A stretch of 42,144 nucleotides of DNA from the NCBI GenBank assembly GCA_051659505.1, contig JBOFOQ010000034.1, positions 1 to 42,144 of the forward strand. Direction: 5' to 3'. Below are positions 1 through 8,695 of this stretch, piece after piece; the first letter of the stretch is position 1, and each line of letters opens with the position of its first letter. Position numbers and translations under genes: made by a program. The notes under the pieces were generated by a model. That model saw only the letters and a program-made list of their open reading frames with translations, ran no database searches and was not told the DNA's origin. The stretch is from JAGNZR01 sp051659505 (GTDB lineage: Bacteria > Fusobacteriota > Fusobacteriia > Fusobacteriales > Fusobacteriaceae).

Positions 1-522
<522 letters not shown>

Positions 523-572
523 ATCTCTATTTGCTCAGTTTTTAAAAAACTGATAATTTACACCTTGTTTAT

Positions 573-612
573 ACTGGGTTCGTTACCCAGTCGTAAGTTA
601 CTAATAACTTAC
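573..612 (-). other. Paired hairpins in the 16S leader
   Basis: Two perfect stem-loops lie side by side in the rRNA leader: one at 573-591 with a 7-bp stem (actgggt/acccagt) and one at 593-612 with an 8-bp stem (gtaagtta/taacttac). They lie between the promoter and the mature 16S 5' end. Leader hairpins commonly take part in rRNA processing or antitermination; that role here is inferred. Confidence 0.6.
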
Positions 613-714
613 TGAGTTTTTGACATTGTTCTTTTTCAAGAACTTTTTTCTTCTCTATTCTGTTGTTAATGTCCTTAGTTTGTCCACTGCATTTTCATAT
701 CATGAACAAGATTA

Positions 715-743
715 ATAATATCATAATTAATATTTTTCGTCAA
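715..743 (-). promoter_or_regulatory. rRNA operon promoter
   Basis: On the minus strand there is a -35 TTGACG (738-743), a 17-nt spacer and a -10 TATTAT (715-720). It lies about 190 nt upstream of the 16S 5' end and is preceded by a long A/T tract that could serve as an UP element. Confidence 0.75.
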
Positions 744-825
744 TACTTTTTTTATTTTTTTTATAATTTTTTTTATAAAAATTTATAAATAAAATAAAAA
801 CACATAACATAAATATATAATAAGT

Positions 826-1169
826 AAATAAGGCATCAAATAAGCCGGGTTCTGTGTTAACTAATCATTTTTCTAAAATTATAATCGCTTATAACTTTTA
901 GCAACTTACCCTGAAAGTTGGACGAGCAGCCCTTAACCTTTCCTATTTTGTCTTGCTCCAAAGGGGGTTTACCAAGCTATTTTAGTTTCCTAAAACACTG
1001 GTGGTCTCTTACACCACCTTTTCACCCTTACCCGAAGGCGGTCTATTTTCTGTGGCACTTTCCTTAAAGTTTCCTTTAGCAGCCGTTAACTGCCCTCTTT
1101 GCTCTATGGAGCCCGGACTTTCCTCTCCTTAAAATTAATTAAGCAGCGATTAGACCTGATACCTTATTT
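826..1169 (-). ncRNA. rnpB: RNase P RNA
   Basis: Minus-strand RNA of about 344 nt. It is recognised by the conserved 5' 'gaggaaagtccgggctcc' block (complement near 1108-1130) and the 3' 'acagaacccggctta' block (complement near 842-856). The ends are set by the P1 helix: 'aaataaggtatca' at the 5' end (1157-1169) pairs with 'tgatgccttattt' at the 3' end (826-838) with one G-U pair. It is the catalytic RNA that matures tRNA 5' ends. The P1 5' strand overlaps the stop codon of the protein gene to its right by 6 nt. Confidence 0.95.
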
Positions 1170-1730
1170 AGTTATTTCAAATATTTTTTTAGAGTTTCCT
1201 CTCTTTTTTTTAGAGATTCTTCTTATTTTACCTATAATATTAAAAAAAGTCAAGATAACAACAATCCATTTTATAATTTTCCATTTATTTTCTGCAAAAC
1301 TATAACCAGAATTTTCTTTTTCATCAACATTTTGTAATATATCATTTATCCCAACAATGAACTCTTCTACATATTTATCTATTTCTCCATTTTTAAGAAA
1401 TCCTACTATATTATCAATAAGCAAATTAATCTCTTCCTCATGTTCTTCAATTTTTATATCCCTTGTGAAATTTTGTTCAACACTAATAGCTCCTAAATTA
1501 TCTTTTTTTATACTTAAAATAATAGCTTTTTCTGGATTTTCTATGGAAAAATCTTCTCCAAATGCATTAGTAATCAAATAAAATCTTATTTCATTTTTAC
1601 TTTCAAATTCTTTTATCTTTGAATTAAGAGACTCTATTTTTTCCTTGGAAAAAACTTTGATTCCATCTCTAATTTCTGTAAAGGATTGAACTGATAAACA
1701 ACACATAATTATTACTATCCATTTCTTCAT
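1164..1730 (-). CDS. Exported TPM-domain-like membrane-anchored protein
   Basis: A 188-residue protein. Residues 1-19 form a signal peptide-like stretch (MKKWIVIIMCCLSVQSFTE). The middle has the mixed alpha/beta look of the TPM (YgcG/Psb32-type) domain, with FYLITNAFGEDFSIENPEKA at about residues 50-70 and an I-L-xx-K-K motif. One hydrophobic segment near residues 148-165 is followed by a very basic tail (RRISKKKRGNSKK), consistent with a C-terminal membrane anchor and cytosolic tail. It is preceded by an aggag-type ribosome site. The family's function is unclear; TPM proteins are often linked to envelope or photosystem repair. The assignment rests on pattern, not alignment. Its 3' end overlaps rnpB and appears to carry the rnpB promoter. 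Confidence 0.6.
   Translation of the reverse strand: MKKWIVIIMCCLSVQSFTEIRDGIKVFSKEKIESLNSKIKEFESKNEIRFYLITNAFGEDFSIENPEKAIILSIKKDNLGAISVEQNFTRDIKIEEHEEEINLLIDNIVGFLKNGEIDKYVEEFIVGINDILQNVDEKENSGYSFAENKWKIIKWIVVILTFFNIIGKIRRISKKKRGNSKKIFEITK
1225..1253 (-). promoter_or_regulatory. Likely rnpB promoter, inside the upstream gene
   Basis: On the minus strand: -35 TTGACT (1248-1253), 17-nt spacer, -10 TAAAAT (1225-1230). The predicted start lies about 45-50 nt before the mature RNase P RNA 5' end. The promoter lies within the last codons of the TPM-like gene, so that coding region doubles as the rnpB control region. An alternative is processing from a longer transcript. Confidence 0.55.
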
Positions 1731-1765
1731 TTTCTCTCTCCTAATATTTATTTCATATTATTTTT

Positions 1766-2554
1766 TTATACTATTTTCGCAATTGATTCTTTTTCAAAAA
1801 TTTTTATCTCTATGTTTAAATTCGCTTCTCTCAATTCTTTTTCTATTAAATTCAAAAACAATTTTTCACTTTCATAATGCCCTATATCTAAAAATGAAAT
1901 TCCGTTTTCCATGCCCTCTAGTGCATCATGATATTTTACATCTCCAGTTACTAATAACTCCACTCCATAAAAATTTGCTTTTTTCCAAAAACTTGCTCCT
2001 GAACCATTAACTACTGATACTTTTTTTATTTTTCTATTTAAATCTTTAGAGTAGCAAAGAGCATTTTTTATATTCAATTTTCTCTTTATATCTTCTATAT
2101 ACTCATTTAAACTCACTTCGTTTTCAAGTTTAAAATATCTGCCTATACCACAATCTTTTTCCAGAGGGTTTAAATCTAATATTTTAGAACTAAAAACACC
2201 TATTTTTTCTAAAATATAGTCATTAAGTCCATCTTTTCCTGAATCAATATTTGTATGTAAAGTATATAAATTAATTTTATTCACAATCAAATCCATTATT
2301 TTTTTTCCAAGAACTGTGTCAAAATCAATTTTTTTTATTGATGAAAATATCATAGGATGATGAGTTATTAATAAATCTGCTTTGTTATCAATGGCAAATT
2401 TTATTGTTTCTATGTCTGCATCTAGAGCTATAATTATTTTTTTTATAGTACTCTCTTCGCTTCCTATTATTAAACCTACATTATCCCAATCTTCAGCTAA
2501 TTTTTTAGGAAATTTTTTTTCTAAATTTTTAATTACTCCTTTTAAATTACTCAT
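1766..2554 (-). CDS. Nif3-like dinuclear metal centre protein
   Basis: A 262-residue member of the NIF3/YbgI/YqfO family. It begins with the typical EKKFPKKLAEDWDNVGL block and has the metal-site motifs LLITHHPMIF (residues 60-69), LHTNID (about 99-104) and the late GHYESEKLF (about 225-233). Family members form a hexameric toroid with a two-metal site; some are reported as GTP cyclohydrolase 1 type 2 homologs, but the general function is unsettled. Length matches the short form without the PII-like insert. Its ATG overlaps the stop of the sigma-like gene by 4 nt (ATGA), so translation is probably coupled. Confidence 0.9.
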   Translation of the reverse strand: MSNLKGVIKNLEKKFPKKLAEDWDNVGLIIGSEESTIKKIIIALDADIETIKFAIDNKADLLITHHPMIFSSIKKIDFDTVLGKKIMDLIVNKINLYTLHTNIDSGKDGLNDYILEKIGVFSSKILDLNPLEKDCGIGRYFKLENEVSLNEYIEDIKRKLNIKNALCYSKDLNRKIKKVSVVNGSGASFWKKANFYGVELLVTGDVKYHDALEGMENGISFLDIGHYESEKLFLNLIEKELREANLNIEIKIFEKESIAKIV

Positions 2555-3327
2555 AACTTTATCATCTCTCCTCCAAATCTTGAAAGCTTATTTATTGCTA
2601 TTTGAAACAATTTTTCCCCTGTACCTTTTTCTAATTTCAGAGTTTCTTCTAATTCATATATTGATAAACTTTTTTTACTATTTAAACCGTAATACCTCAC
2701 TAGTACCTCTATTTCTTTTGTAGTTAAACTATTTTTCAATGATAAGTATGTAATATCCCCTATTTCTTGTATTCTTTTTTCAAACCCTTCCACAATATCT
2801 AAAGAATCCATATATTCGTTCTTTTTATTTTCAAAATACACTATATACTCTGATTTTATCTCTTCCATTCTATTATAAATAAACAAAACCATAGCTCTTA
2901 CTATATATAGTTTTGCATAGGTATCAAAATCTTTATATCCGCTATTTTTATATTCTCCCACTGCTTTTATTAATGCAATTGTTCCTTCTTGTGTTAAATC
3001 CATGTAGTCAATACCATCTTTTAATTGAAACATTCCCATTCTAATTGGAAGATATAATTTTTTTGTTATAATTTCATCTCTTTCTTCTATTCCATCTATT
3101 TCAAATATTTTTTCCGTTTCTTCTTCTGAAAGAATTGACACAATTGAGATTTCTTCTAAATATTCCAAAGTACTAGTTTCTATATTTTTAAATTCTTTAT
3201 TATTAGAGAACAGATGGTCTTTTAAATTTTCTTCTAACTCAACTATATTTTTTTCTAAAAACTCTTGAAACCCCTCATCTTCTTTTAATTCTTCTATAAC
3301 TAATATTTCATATTCTCTTAATCTCAT
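2551..3327 (-). CDS. Divergent sigma-70-like protein
   Basis: A 258-residue protein directly downstream of rpoD. Residues around 145-190 resemble sigma region 2 (DYMDLTQEGTIALIKAVGEY, compare DLIQEGNIGLMKAVEKF in RpoD), and the C-terminus has a weak region-4-like pattern (LTTKEIEVLVRYYGLNSKKS followed by a helix-turn-helix-like stretch). The aromatic promoter-melting motif ATWWIRQAI of RpoD is replaced by AKLYIVRAM, so it may not open promoters in the usual way. An acidic N-terminal part of about 100 residues has no clear match. It could be an alternative sigma factor or a regulator of RpoD. The ribosome site gaggaa precedes the ATG at 3327. Confidence 0.65.
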   Translation of the reverse strand: MRLREYEILVIEELKEDEGFQEFLEKNIVELEENLKDHLFSNNKEFKNIETSTLEYLEEISIVSILSEEETEKIFEIDGIEERDEIITKKLYLPIRMGMFQLKDGIDYMDLTQEGTIALIKAVGEYKNSGYKDFDTYAKLYIVRAMVLFIYNRMEEIKSEYIVYFENKKNEYMDSLDIVEGFEKRIQEIGDITYLSLKNSLTTKEIEVLVRYYGLNSKKSLSIYELEETLKLEKGTGEKLFQIAINKLSRFGGEMIKL

Positions 3328-3414
3328 ATTTTATCATTTCCTCGTTATTTTAATTTTTTTATAATAAATCTATTGCAAATAATTATATCATTTTTTTTTA
3401 TAATACCAAAACAA

Positions 3415-3440
3415 AAAGTGAGTTTACCAAAACTCACTTT
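3415..3440 (-). terminator. rpoD terminator
   Basis: Perfect 11-bp stem aaagtgagttt/aaactcacttt with a 4-nt loop, just after the rpoD stop on the minus strand, followed by T-rich sequence. It separates dnaG-rpoD from the sigma-like/nif3 pair. Confidence 0.8.
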
Positions 3441-3448
3441 AATTATTT

Positions 3449-4747
3449 TTAAACTTTAAAATCTTCTAATTTTTTTCTACGACTAGGATGCTTCAATTTT
3501 CTCAATGCTTTTACCTCTATTTGTCTAATTCTTTCTCTCGTTACTTTAAATATTTTCCCAACTTCTTCTAAAGTTTTAGGGGAGCCGTCATCTAGTCCAT
3601 ATCTGTATCTAAGCACCTTTCTTTCTCTTTCACTTAATGTTTCAAGAACTTCATCTAGCTGTTCTCTTAACAAGATTCTATTTGTTTGCTCATAAGGATT
3701 AAGTGCCTTGTTATCCTCAACAAAATCTCCAAGTTCACTATCTTCTTCACTTCCTACAGCAGTTTGAAGAGATATTGGATCTTGATTCATCTCTTGTATT
3801 GCTTTTACCCTAGCAGTTTCCATACCTAATCTTTCTGCTAATACTTCAGGTGTTGCATCTTTCCCTGTTTCTTGAAGATATATTCTAGCTTCTTTTTTTA
3901 TTTTATTTATTGTTTCTATCATATGAACTGGTATTCTTATTGTTCTACCTTGGTCTGCTATTGCTCTAGTTATTGCTTGTCTTATCCACCAAGTTGCATA
4001 AGTTGAAAATTTATACCCTTTAGTGTACTCGAACTTTTCCACAGCTTTCATAAGACCAATATTTCCCTCTTGAATTAAATCTAAAAGTTTTAGCCCTCTG
4101 TTAGTGTGTTTTTTAGCGATACTTACAACTAGTCTTAAATTTGCTTCAACTAGTTGGTCAATAGCATATTGCTCTTTTTCATAAGCTGCTTTTGCATATT
4201 TAAGTTCATCTGCATGACTTAGTAATGGAATTTGACCTATTTCTCTTAAATACATTTTTATAGGTTCGTCAACTTTCATTTCTCCCGTTATATTAAACAA
4301 GTCTTCACTTACAAGTTCTTCGTCAGGAATTTGTTCAACTTCATTAGGATTAAACTCTCCAAATCCATCAAAATTATGCCCTAAGCTTTTTCTACCTTCA
4401 TCATCATACAAATCAGCATTTTTTTTTGTTTTTACATATCCATCATCGTCTTCATCATCGTCTTCATCGTCTTCTTCTTCTTCATCAAGTTCAATTTTTT
4501 TTGTTTTTTTTGTCTTTACTAGCTCCTCTTTTTTTTCTTCATTTTTTTTCTTTGTTTTTTTCTCAGCCTTCCCCTTCTTTTGTATCTCTATCCCTTGTTC
4601 TAACATTCCATTTATTAAAAACTCAATATTTTCAAGATCAAATTCATCTTTAAGTTCCTCATTTATCTCTTCATACGTTATCACTTTATTTTCCATGGCT
4701 CTTCTTAATAACAATAGTACTTTTTCATTTTTTATAAAACGTTTCAT
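3449..4747 (-). CDS. rpoD: Primary sigma factor RpoD (sigma-70)
   Basis: A 432-residue housekeeping sigma factor of RNA polymerase. An N-terminal region-1.1-like part is followed by a low-complexity charged stretch (about residues 55-110) rich in K, then runs of E and D. Region 1.2/2.1 begins near DPIKMYLREIGQIPLLS, region 2 has NLRLVVSIAKKHTNRGLKLL and FSTYATWWIRQAITRAIADQ, region 3 IRIPVHMIETINKI, and region 4 ERERKVLRYRYGLDDG followed by TRERIRQIEVKALRKLKHP. It lies 14 nt downstream of dnaG, the classical macromolecular-synthesis order, and is closed by a strong hairpin terminator. Confidence 0.98.
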   Translation of the reverse strand: MKRFIKNEKVLLLLRRAMENKVITYEEINEELKDEFDLENIEFLINGMLEQGIEIQKKGKAEKKTKKKNEEKKEELVKTKKTKKIELDEEEEDDEDDDEDDDGYVKTKKNADLYDDEGRKSLGHNFDGFGEFNPNEVEQIPDEELVSEDLFNITGEMKVDEPIKMYLREIGQIPLLSHADELKYAKAAYEKEQYAIDQLVEANLRLVVSIAKKHTNRGLKLLDLIQEGNIGLMKAVEKFEYTKGYKFSTYATWWIRQAITRAIADQGRTIRIPVHMIETINKIKKEARIYLQETGKDATPEVLAERLGMETARVKAIQEMNQDPISLQTAVGSEEDSELGDFVEDNKALNPYEQTNRILLREQLDEVLETLSERERKVLRYRYGLDDGSPKTLEEVGKIFKVTRERIRQIEVKALRKLKHPSRRKKLEDFKV

Positions 4748-4761
4748 TCTAAAATTCCTCC

Positions 4762-6567
4762 TTAAATATCAAAGAACCTATTCTCTAAAATTTTATTAAA
4801 TCTACTACAAAGGAGTAAAACCTCCTCTATATTGGTCACTGATTTTAACTGTGCGTCAATTCTTTTCAATTCCAAAGATATTTCAATATTGATTCTTTTC
4901 TTTTGAAACTCTAATACATCGTTTCTTAGCCAATCTGACATTATTGTTATAAAAAGTTTTTCTTGCTCTTCTTTTCCCGAATATCTGGTATATTTTATCA
5001 AAGAGAAATCTAAAAGTTTTTCCTGTTCACTTTCGCTAAATTCCTCAGATTTAATCAAGGTATTAATAGTTATCATCTCTTCTTCATATTCTATTTTCTT
5101 TTCGAAATATAACATTATTTTTTTTAAGAACTCACTTTGAAAATCTTTATTCTTAAAATATTTATAATAATTATTATTCATTAGAATTAAACTTGCAGTT
5201 AAATTCTCTATTTCATATTCTTTCTCTTCATCCTCTATTTTTTTGCTTGTGTCTTCTTGCATTCTTTTTACTTTTTTATTTGTTTTATTTTCCACTACTA
5301 GTGTTTCCCACAAAATCTCTTTAGAGACTCCTATATTCATAGCTAGTTTATCTATATATAAAGATTGTTCTATCTTATCCTCTACAGATGAAAAGAACTC
5401 TTTAAACCCTTTTATAAAATTTTGTTTAGCAAAAATATCCTCTAAATCATAATCTTTTGCATAAAATTTATATAAAAAATCAAAGCTTTCTATAGAATTT
5501 TTAACTTGTTTCAAAAAAGATTCTTTACCAAATTTCTTTATATACTCATCAGGGTCTTTGGCTCCTTCAACTTCAACCACCCTTATGGAAAAGCCTAGTT
5601 TCTTTAATGTTAAAATAGCTTTTTCAGTAGCTTTTTGTCCTGGGGCATCCATATCAAATGACAGTATTACATTATTTGTAAATCTTTTTAAAAGCTTTCC
5701 TTGTTCCTCAGTAAGAGCAGTTCCTAACGGTGCTAATGTAACATCAAAACCATGAAGTGTTGACATTAAAACATCCATATACCCTTCCATTAAGATAGAA
5801 TATTTTTTCTTTCTTATTATAGCGTTTTTGTCTCCTATCCCGTATAGAATATTTCCTTTTTTAAAAATTGGTGTATCTGGAGAATTTATGTATTTAGGTA
5901 TATTTTTGTTGTTTTCTAAACTCCTAGCACCAAAAGCTATAACTTTATTTTCTAAAGAATAAATAGGGAATATTATTCTATTTCTAAAATTATCATACAC
6001 ACCATTCTCATTTTCTTTAGAAAGTCCTAAAGTTACAAGTTCTGATAGCCCATACCCTTTTTCTAATAGATAATCTGTTAATGCACTTTTAGAATTTAAA
6101 GCATAACCTAATTTAGAGTTTTTTATATTCTCAGGAGTAATCCCTCTTCTCGTCAAATACTCCAGTGATTCTCTCCCTGGATTCTCAAAAATTTTCTCTC
6201 CATAAAATTCATTAGCCAGCCTCATAATCTCATAATACTCTCTATATTCCTCTGTTATCTCTTTAGTTGCATAGTTTTCTCTAACGGGAATTTGATAGGT
6301 ATCAGATAATTCTTTTACTGCTTGATTAAAAGATATTTTTTTGTAACTAGAATAAAATTTTAAAGGATTTCCTCCAGCACCACATACGAAACATTTACAT
6401 ATGTTTTTACTTGGACTTACCATAAAAGATGGAGTAGTATCAGAATGAAATGGGCACAGTCCTTTAAAATTAGAACCTGCTCTTTTTAATTCCACATATT
6501 GACCAACAACTTCTTCAATTTTCAAACTTTGATTTAATTTTTCAATATCATCATCTTTATATTTCAT
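4762..6567 (-). CDS. dnaG: DNA primase DnaG
   Basis: A 601-residue replication primase that makes RNA primers at the fork. The N-terminal CHC2-type zinc ribbon is intact (C38, H41, C59, C62). The catalytic core follows, with the TOPRIM motifs MEGYMDVL and SFDMDAPGQKA plus GARSLENNKNIPKYINSPD. The C-terminal third is charged and helical, as expected for the DnaB-binding domain. Its own promoter lies just upstream (6609-6637), and it heads the dnaG-rpoD unit. Confidence 0.97.
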   Translation of the reverse strand: MKYKDDDIEKLNQSLKIEEVVGQYVELKRAGSNFKGLCPFHSDTTPSFMVSPSKNICKCFVCGAGGNPLKFYSSYKKISFNQAVKELSDTYQIPVRENYATKEITEEYREYYEIMRLANEFYGEKIFENPGRESLEYLTRRGITPENIKNSKLGYALNSKSALTDYLLEKGYGLSELVTLGLSKENENGVYDNFRNRIIFPIYSLENKVIAFGARSLENNKNIPKYINSPDTPIFKKGNILYGIGDKNAIIRKKKYSILMEGYMDVLMSTLHGFDVTLAPLGTALTEEQGKLLKRFTNNVILSFDMDAPGQKATEKAILTLKKLGFSIRVVEVEGAKDPDEYIKKFGKESFLKQVKNSIESFDFLYKFYAKDYDLEDIFAKQNFIKGFKEFFSSVEDKIEQSLYIDKLAMNIGVSKEILWETLVVENKTNKKVKRMQEDTSKKIEDEEKEYEIENLTASLILMNNNYYKYFKNKDFQSEFLKKIMLYFEKKIEYEEEMITINTLIKSEEFSESEQEKLLDFSLIKYTRYSGKEEQEKLFITIMSDWLRNDVLEFQKKRINIEISLELKRIDAQLKSVTNIEEVLLLCSRFNKILENRFFDI

Positions 6568-6608
6568 CGTTCACCTAATAATTTTATTTTTAAAATCTTT
6601 TACTCTCT

Positions 6609-6637
6609 AGTATAATATATTTTTCACAAATAATCAA
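6609..6637 (-). promoter_or_regulatory. dnaG-rpoD promoter
   Basis: On the minus strand: -35 TTGATT (6632-6637), 17-nt spacer, -10 TATACT (6609-6614), about 40 nt before the dnaG start codon. Confidence 0.7.
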
Positions 6638-6684
6638 ATTTTTTATTCTATTTTTTCTCTTAATTTTATTTTTTTATTTAACAA

Positions 6685-6727
6685 TAAAAAATGAGTATTC
6701 CTTTTTTTAGAAAACACTCATTTTTTA
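6685..6727 (-). terminator. Terminator after the PpiD-like gene
   Basis: A 12-bp stem taaaaaatgagt/actcatttttta with a 19-nt loop, about 100 nt downstream of the stop at 6826 on the minus strand. The A/T ends make it potentially bidirectional. The remaining 6728-6825 is AT-rich with nothing recognisable. Confidence 0.65.
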
Positions 6728-6825
6728 TAGATATTTTTGTTACTTAATATTAGTTCACAATTATTTCTTCACAATTTAAATTAATAGTTATTATTTATAA
6801 TTTTAATTTTAATTTTGATATTTTA

Positions 6826-8577
6826 TTAATTTTTTATTAATTTTTCAATTTCTTTATATGCTTCTGTATTTGTGTATTCTTCTTTTACTTTTTCATAAAT
6901 TGTAGAATCACTTAATTTTGCTTCTACAAAAGCCTTTACTGAAAGTTTTTCAGTTATAAATATCTTATTTTCCGACTCACTTATTTTAATTTTATTCAAA
7001 TCGCTAGAAAATAAATCTTTAACTAACTTTTCTTCATAACCAACCTCATCTATATATCCATTTTTAGTAATATTTGAAATTTCTTTAGATAAAGATACAG
7101 ATTTTTCTTTTTCACTTAAAGTAGCAAATGTTAATTCTTTTGAATTTAACTTTTTCAGGATTTCATTTGCTTTTTCTTTAATTGTATTCTTAGTTTCTTC
7201 TGATGGTGTTGTCTTTAGTAAAATATGTGAAGCATTTGCTTCTTCTTTCCCTTCTAAAGTCCTTCTATCTTTCACATAAATTAAGTGTTCTCCAAATTCT
7301 GAAGAAACAACTTCCGGATAAATCTCTCCTTTTATTCCTGTAAAAGTTGCATTTTCAAAAACTGGAATCATTGCACCTTTTCCAAACCATCCTAATTCTC
7401 CACCTGAAGGAGCAGACCCTGTATCTTCTGAATATTTTTTTGCTTTTTCTTCAAAATTTTCTTTTGTCAGTGTTTTTAATAACTCTTCTGCCTTTTTAGT
7501 ATTTTCCATTTTATCTTTTTCTGAAGATGAAATATCTATAACTGCTATATTAGCCCTTATACTTTCTTCAACATCATATCTTTTTTTTGTTTTATCAAAC
7601 AATTCTTTTATATCTTTTTCTGATACTTTCACTTCTTTTTTTATATTCTCAAAAAGTTGCTTTCTATATGAAAATAATTTTTTCTCAAGAGAAAATCTAG
7701 TATCCACCTTAATATCTTTATCCATAGCTATCTTAGCTAGTTTTATTTCTGAATTTAATTGTTCCGTTACTAATTTATCGGCATTTTCTCTATCCACTTT
7801 TCTTTGAGCCTGTACATTTAAAACCCTTCTCAAATAATCTGAATTACTTACGGTAAATCCATCTTTTTCAAATTGTATTTTAGGAATATCATCTTTATAT
7901 TCTTCTTGAACATCTGATATTTCCATATTTCTTCTCATATCTTCAAGGGCAAATTCATAATTTTCTATACCTTGAGAGTTCTTAATTTCAGTTATTATTT
8001 TTTCTTTTGAATCTTTTATCTCTGCATCAGAAAATTTAGTACTTTTATTTTCTTTATAGTACTCTTCTATTTCTTCTTCTTTTGGTGTTATAGAATTTTT
8101 AAAGTACTCTATAGTAGCTCTAGCTATTAAATTCTTTTTGATATCTTGTTTTAAAGTTGCTTTTGTCAAACCTTGAGACATTAGTACTCTACTAAACTGC
8201 TCTTTATTTGGAATTGATTTTTCTATTTCCTTATATTCTTTTTCAACATCGCTATTAGAAGCACTCACTTTTAATTTTTTTGCTATTTCTAATACTAAAT
8301 TTCTATTAATAACTTCATCTATTCCTATAACTGCTGCAATTTCCTTATCCAATTGCATGCCTAAATTTTGAGAATACATATCTGATATTCTAATTTTTCC
8401 TCTTTCTACATCATTTTTTGCTATTTTTTCCCCATTAATCTTAAAAGCATAAGATTTTGGACCACTAAACCCTCTAGACAATTCTGAGAAAAATCCAGCT
8501 CCTAAAGATAAAATAAATGCAATTGTAATTGTCCATATAAATGGTTTTAAATTTTTTCTAAATTTTCTAATTGCCAT
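6826..8577 (-). CDS. PpiD/SurA-type peptidyl-prolyl isomerase
   Basis: A 583-residue membrane-anchored foldase. A single N-terminal membrane segment (about residues 13-30, FIWTITIAFILSLGAGFF) is followed by a SurA_N-like region (residues 40-160; SYAFKINGEKIAKNDVERG). A parvulin (PpiC) domain lies at about residues 340-440, with SGGELGWFGKGAMIPVFENA and SSEFGEHLIYVKDRR. A second, degenerate parvulin-like unit begins at ANASHILLKT (about residue 450). This architecture fits a PpiD-like chaperone that helps exported proteins fold at the outer face of the inner membrane. Single-gene unit with its own promoter and terminator. Confidence 0.88.
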   Translation of the reverse strand: MAIRKFRKNLKPFIWTITIAFILSLGAGFFSELSRGFSGPKSYAFKINGEKIAKNDVERGKIRISDMYSQNLGMQLDKEIAAVIGIDEVINRNLVLEIAKKLKVSASNSDVEKEYKEIEKSIPNKEQFSRVLMSQGLTKATLKQDIKKNLIARATIEYFKNSITPKEEEIEEYYKENKSTKFSDAEIKDSKEKIITEIKNSQGIENYEFALEDMRRNMEISDVQEEYKDDIPKIQFEKDGFTVSNSDYLRRVLNVQAQRKVDRENADKLVTEQLNSEIKLAKIAMDKDIKVDTRFSLEKKLFSYRKQLFENIKKEVKVSEKDIKELFDKTKKRYDVEESIRANIAVIDISSSEKDKMENTKKAEELLKTLTKENFEEKAKKYSEDTGSAPSGGELGWFGKGAMIPVFENATFTGIKGEIYPEVVSSEFGEHLIYVKDRRTLEGKEEANASHILLKTTPSEETKNTIKEKANEILKKLNSKELTFATLSEKEKSVSLSKEISNITKNGYIDEVGYEEKLVKDLFSSDLNKIKISESENKIFITEKLSVKAFVEAKLSDSTIYEKVKEEYTNTEAYKEIEKLIKN

Positions 8578-8618
8578 TGTTTGCTAATCCTCCCTATATT
8601 TTAAATATCACGATTTAG

Positions 8619-8647
8619 ATTTTAGCACATTATCAAGTTTTTTTCAA
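8619..8647 (-). promoter_or_regulatory. Promoter of the PpiD-like gene
   Basis: On the minus strand: -35 TTGAAA (8642-8647), 17-nt spacer, -10 TAAAAT (8619-8624), about 40 nt before the start codon; a gggagg ribosome site follows. Confidence 0.65.
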
Positions 8648-8655
8648 TATATAAG

Positions 8656-8687
8656 TGAAAAAGAGCAATATCAAACTGCTCTTTTCA
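8656..8687 (-). terminator. Terminator of the NtrC-type regulator gene
   Basis: Stem tgaaaaagagca/tgctcttttca with a 10-nt loop, immediately after the stop at 8696 on the minus strand, followed by T-rich sequence. Confidence 0.75.
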
Positions 8688-8695
8688 TTTTAATT

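Noticed and set aside
4426..4653. 75-residue plus-strand ORF rich in H and L opposite rpoD
   Set aside because: It is the antisense shadow of the acidic and lysine-rich low-complexity region of RpoD.
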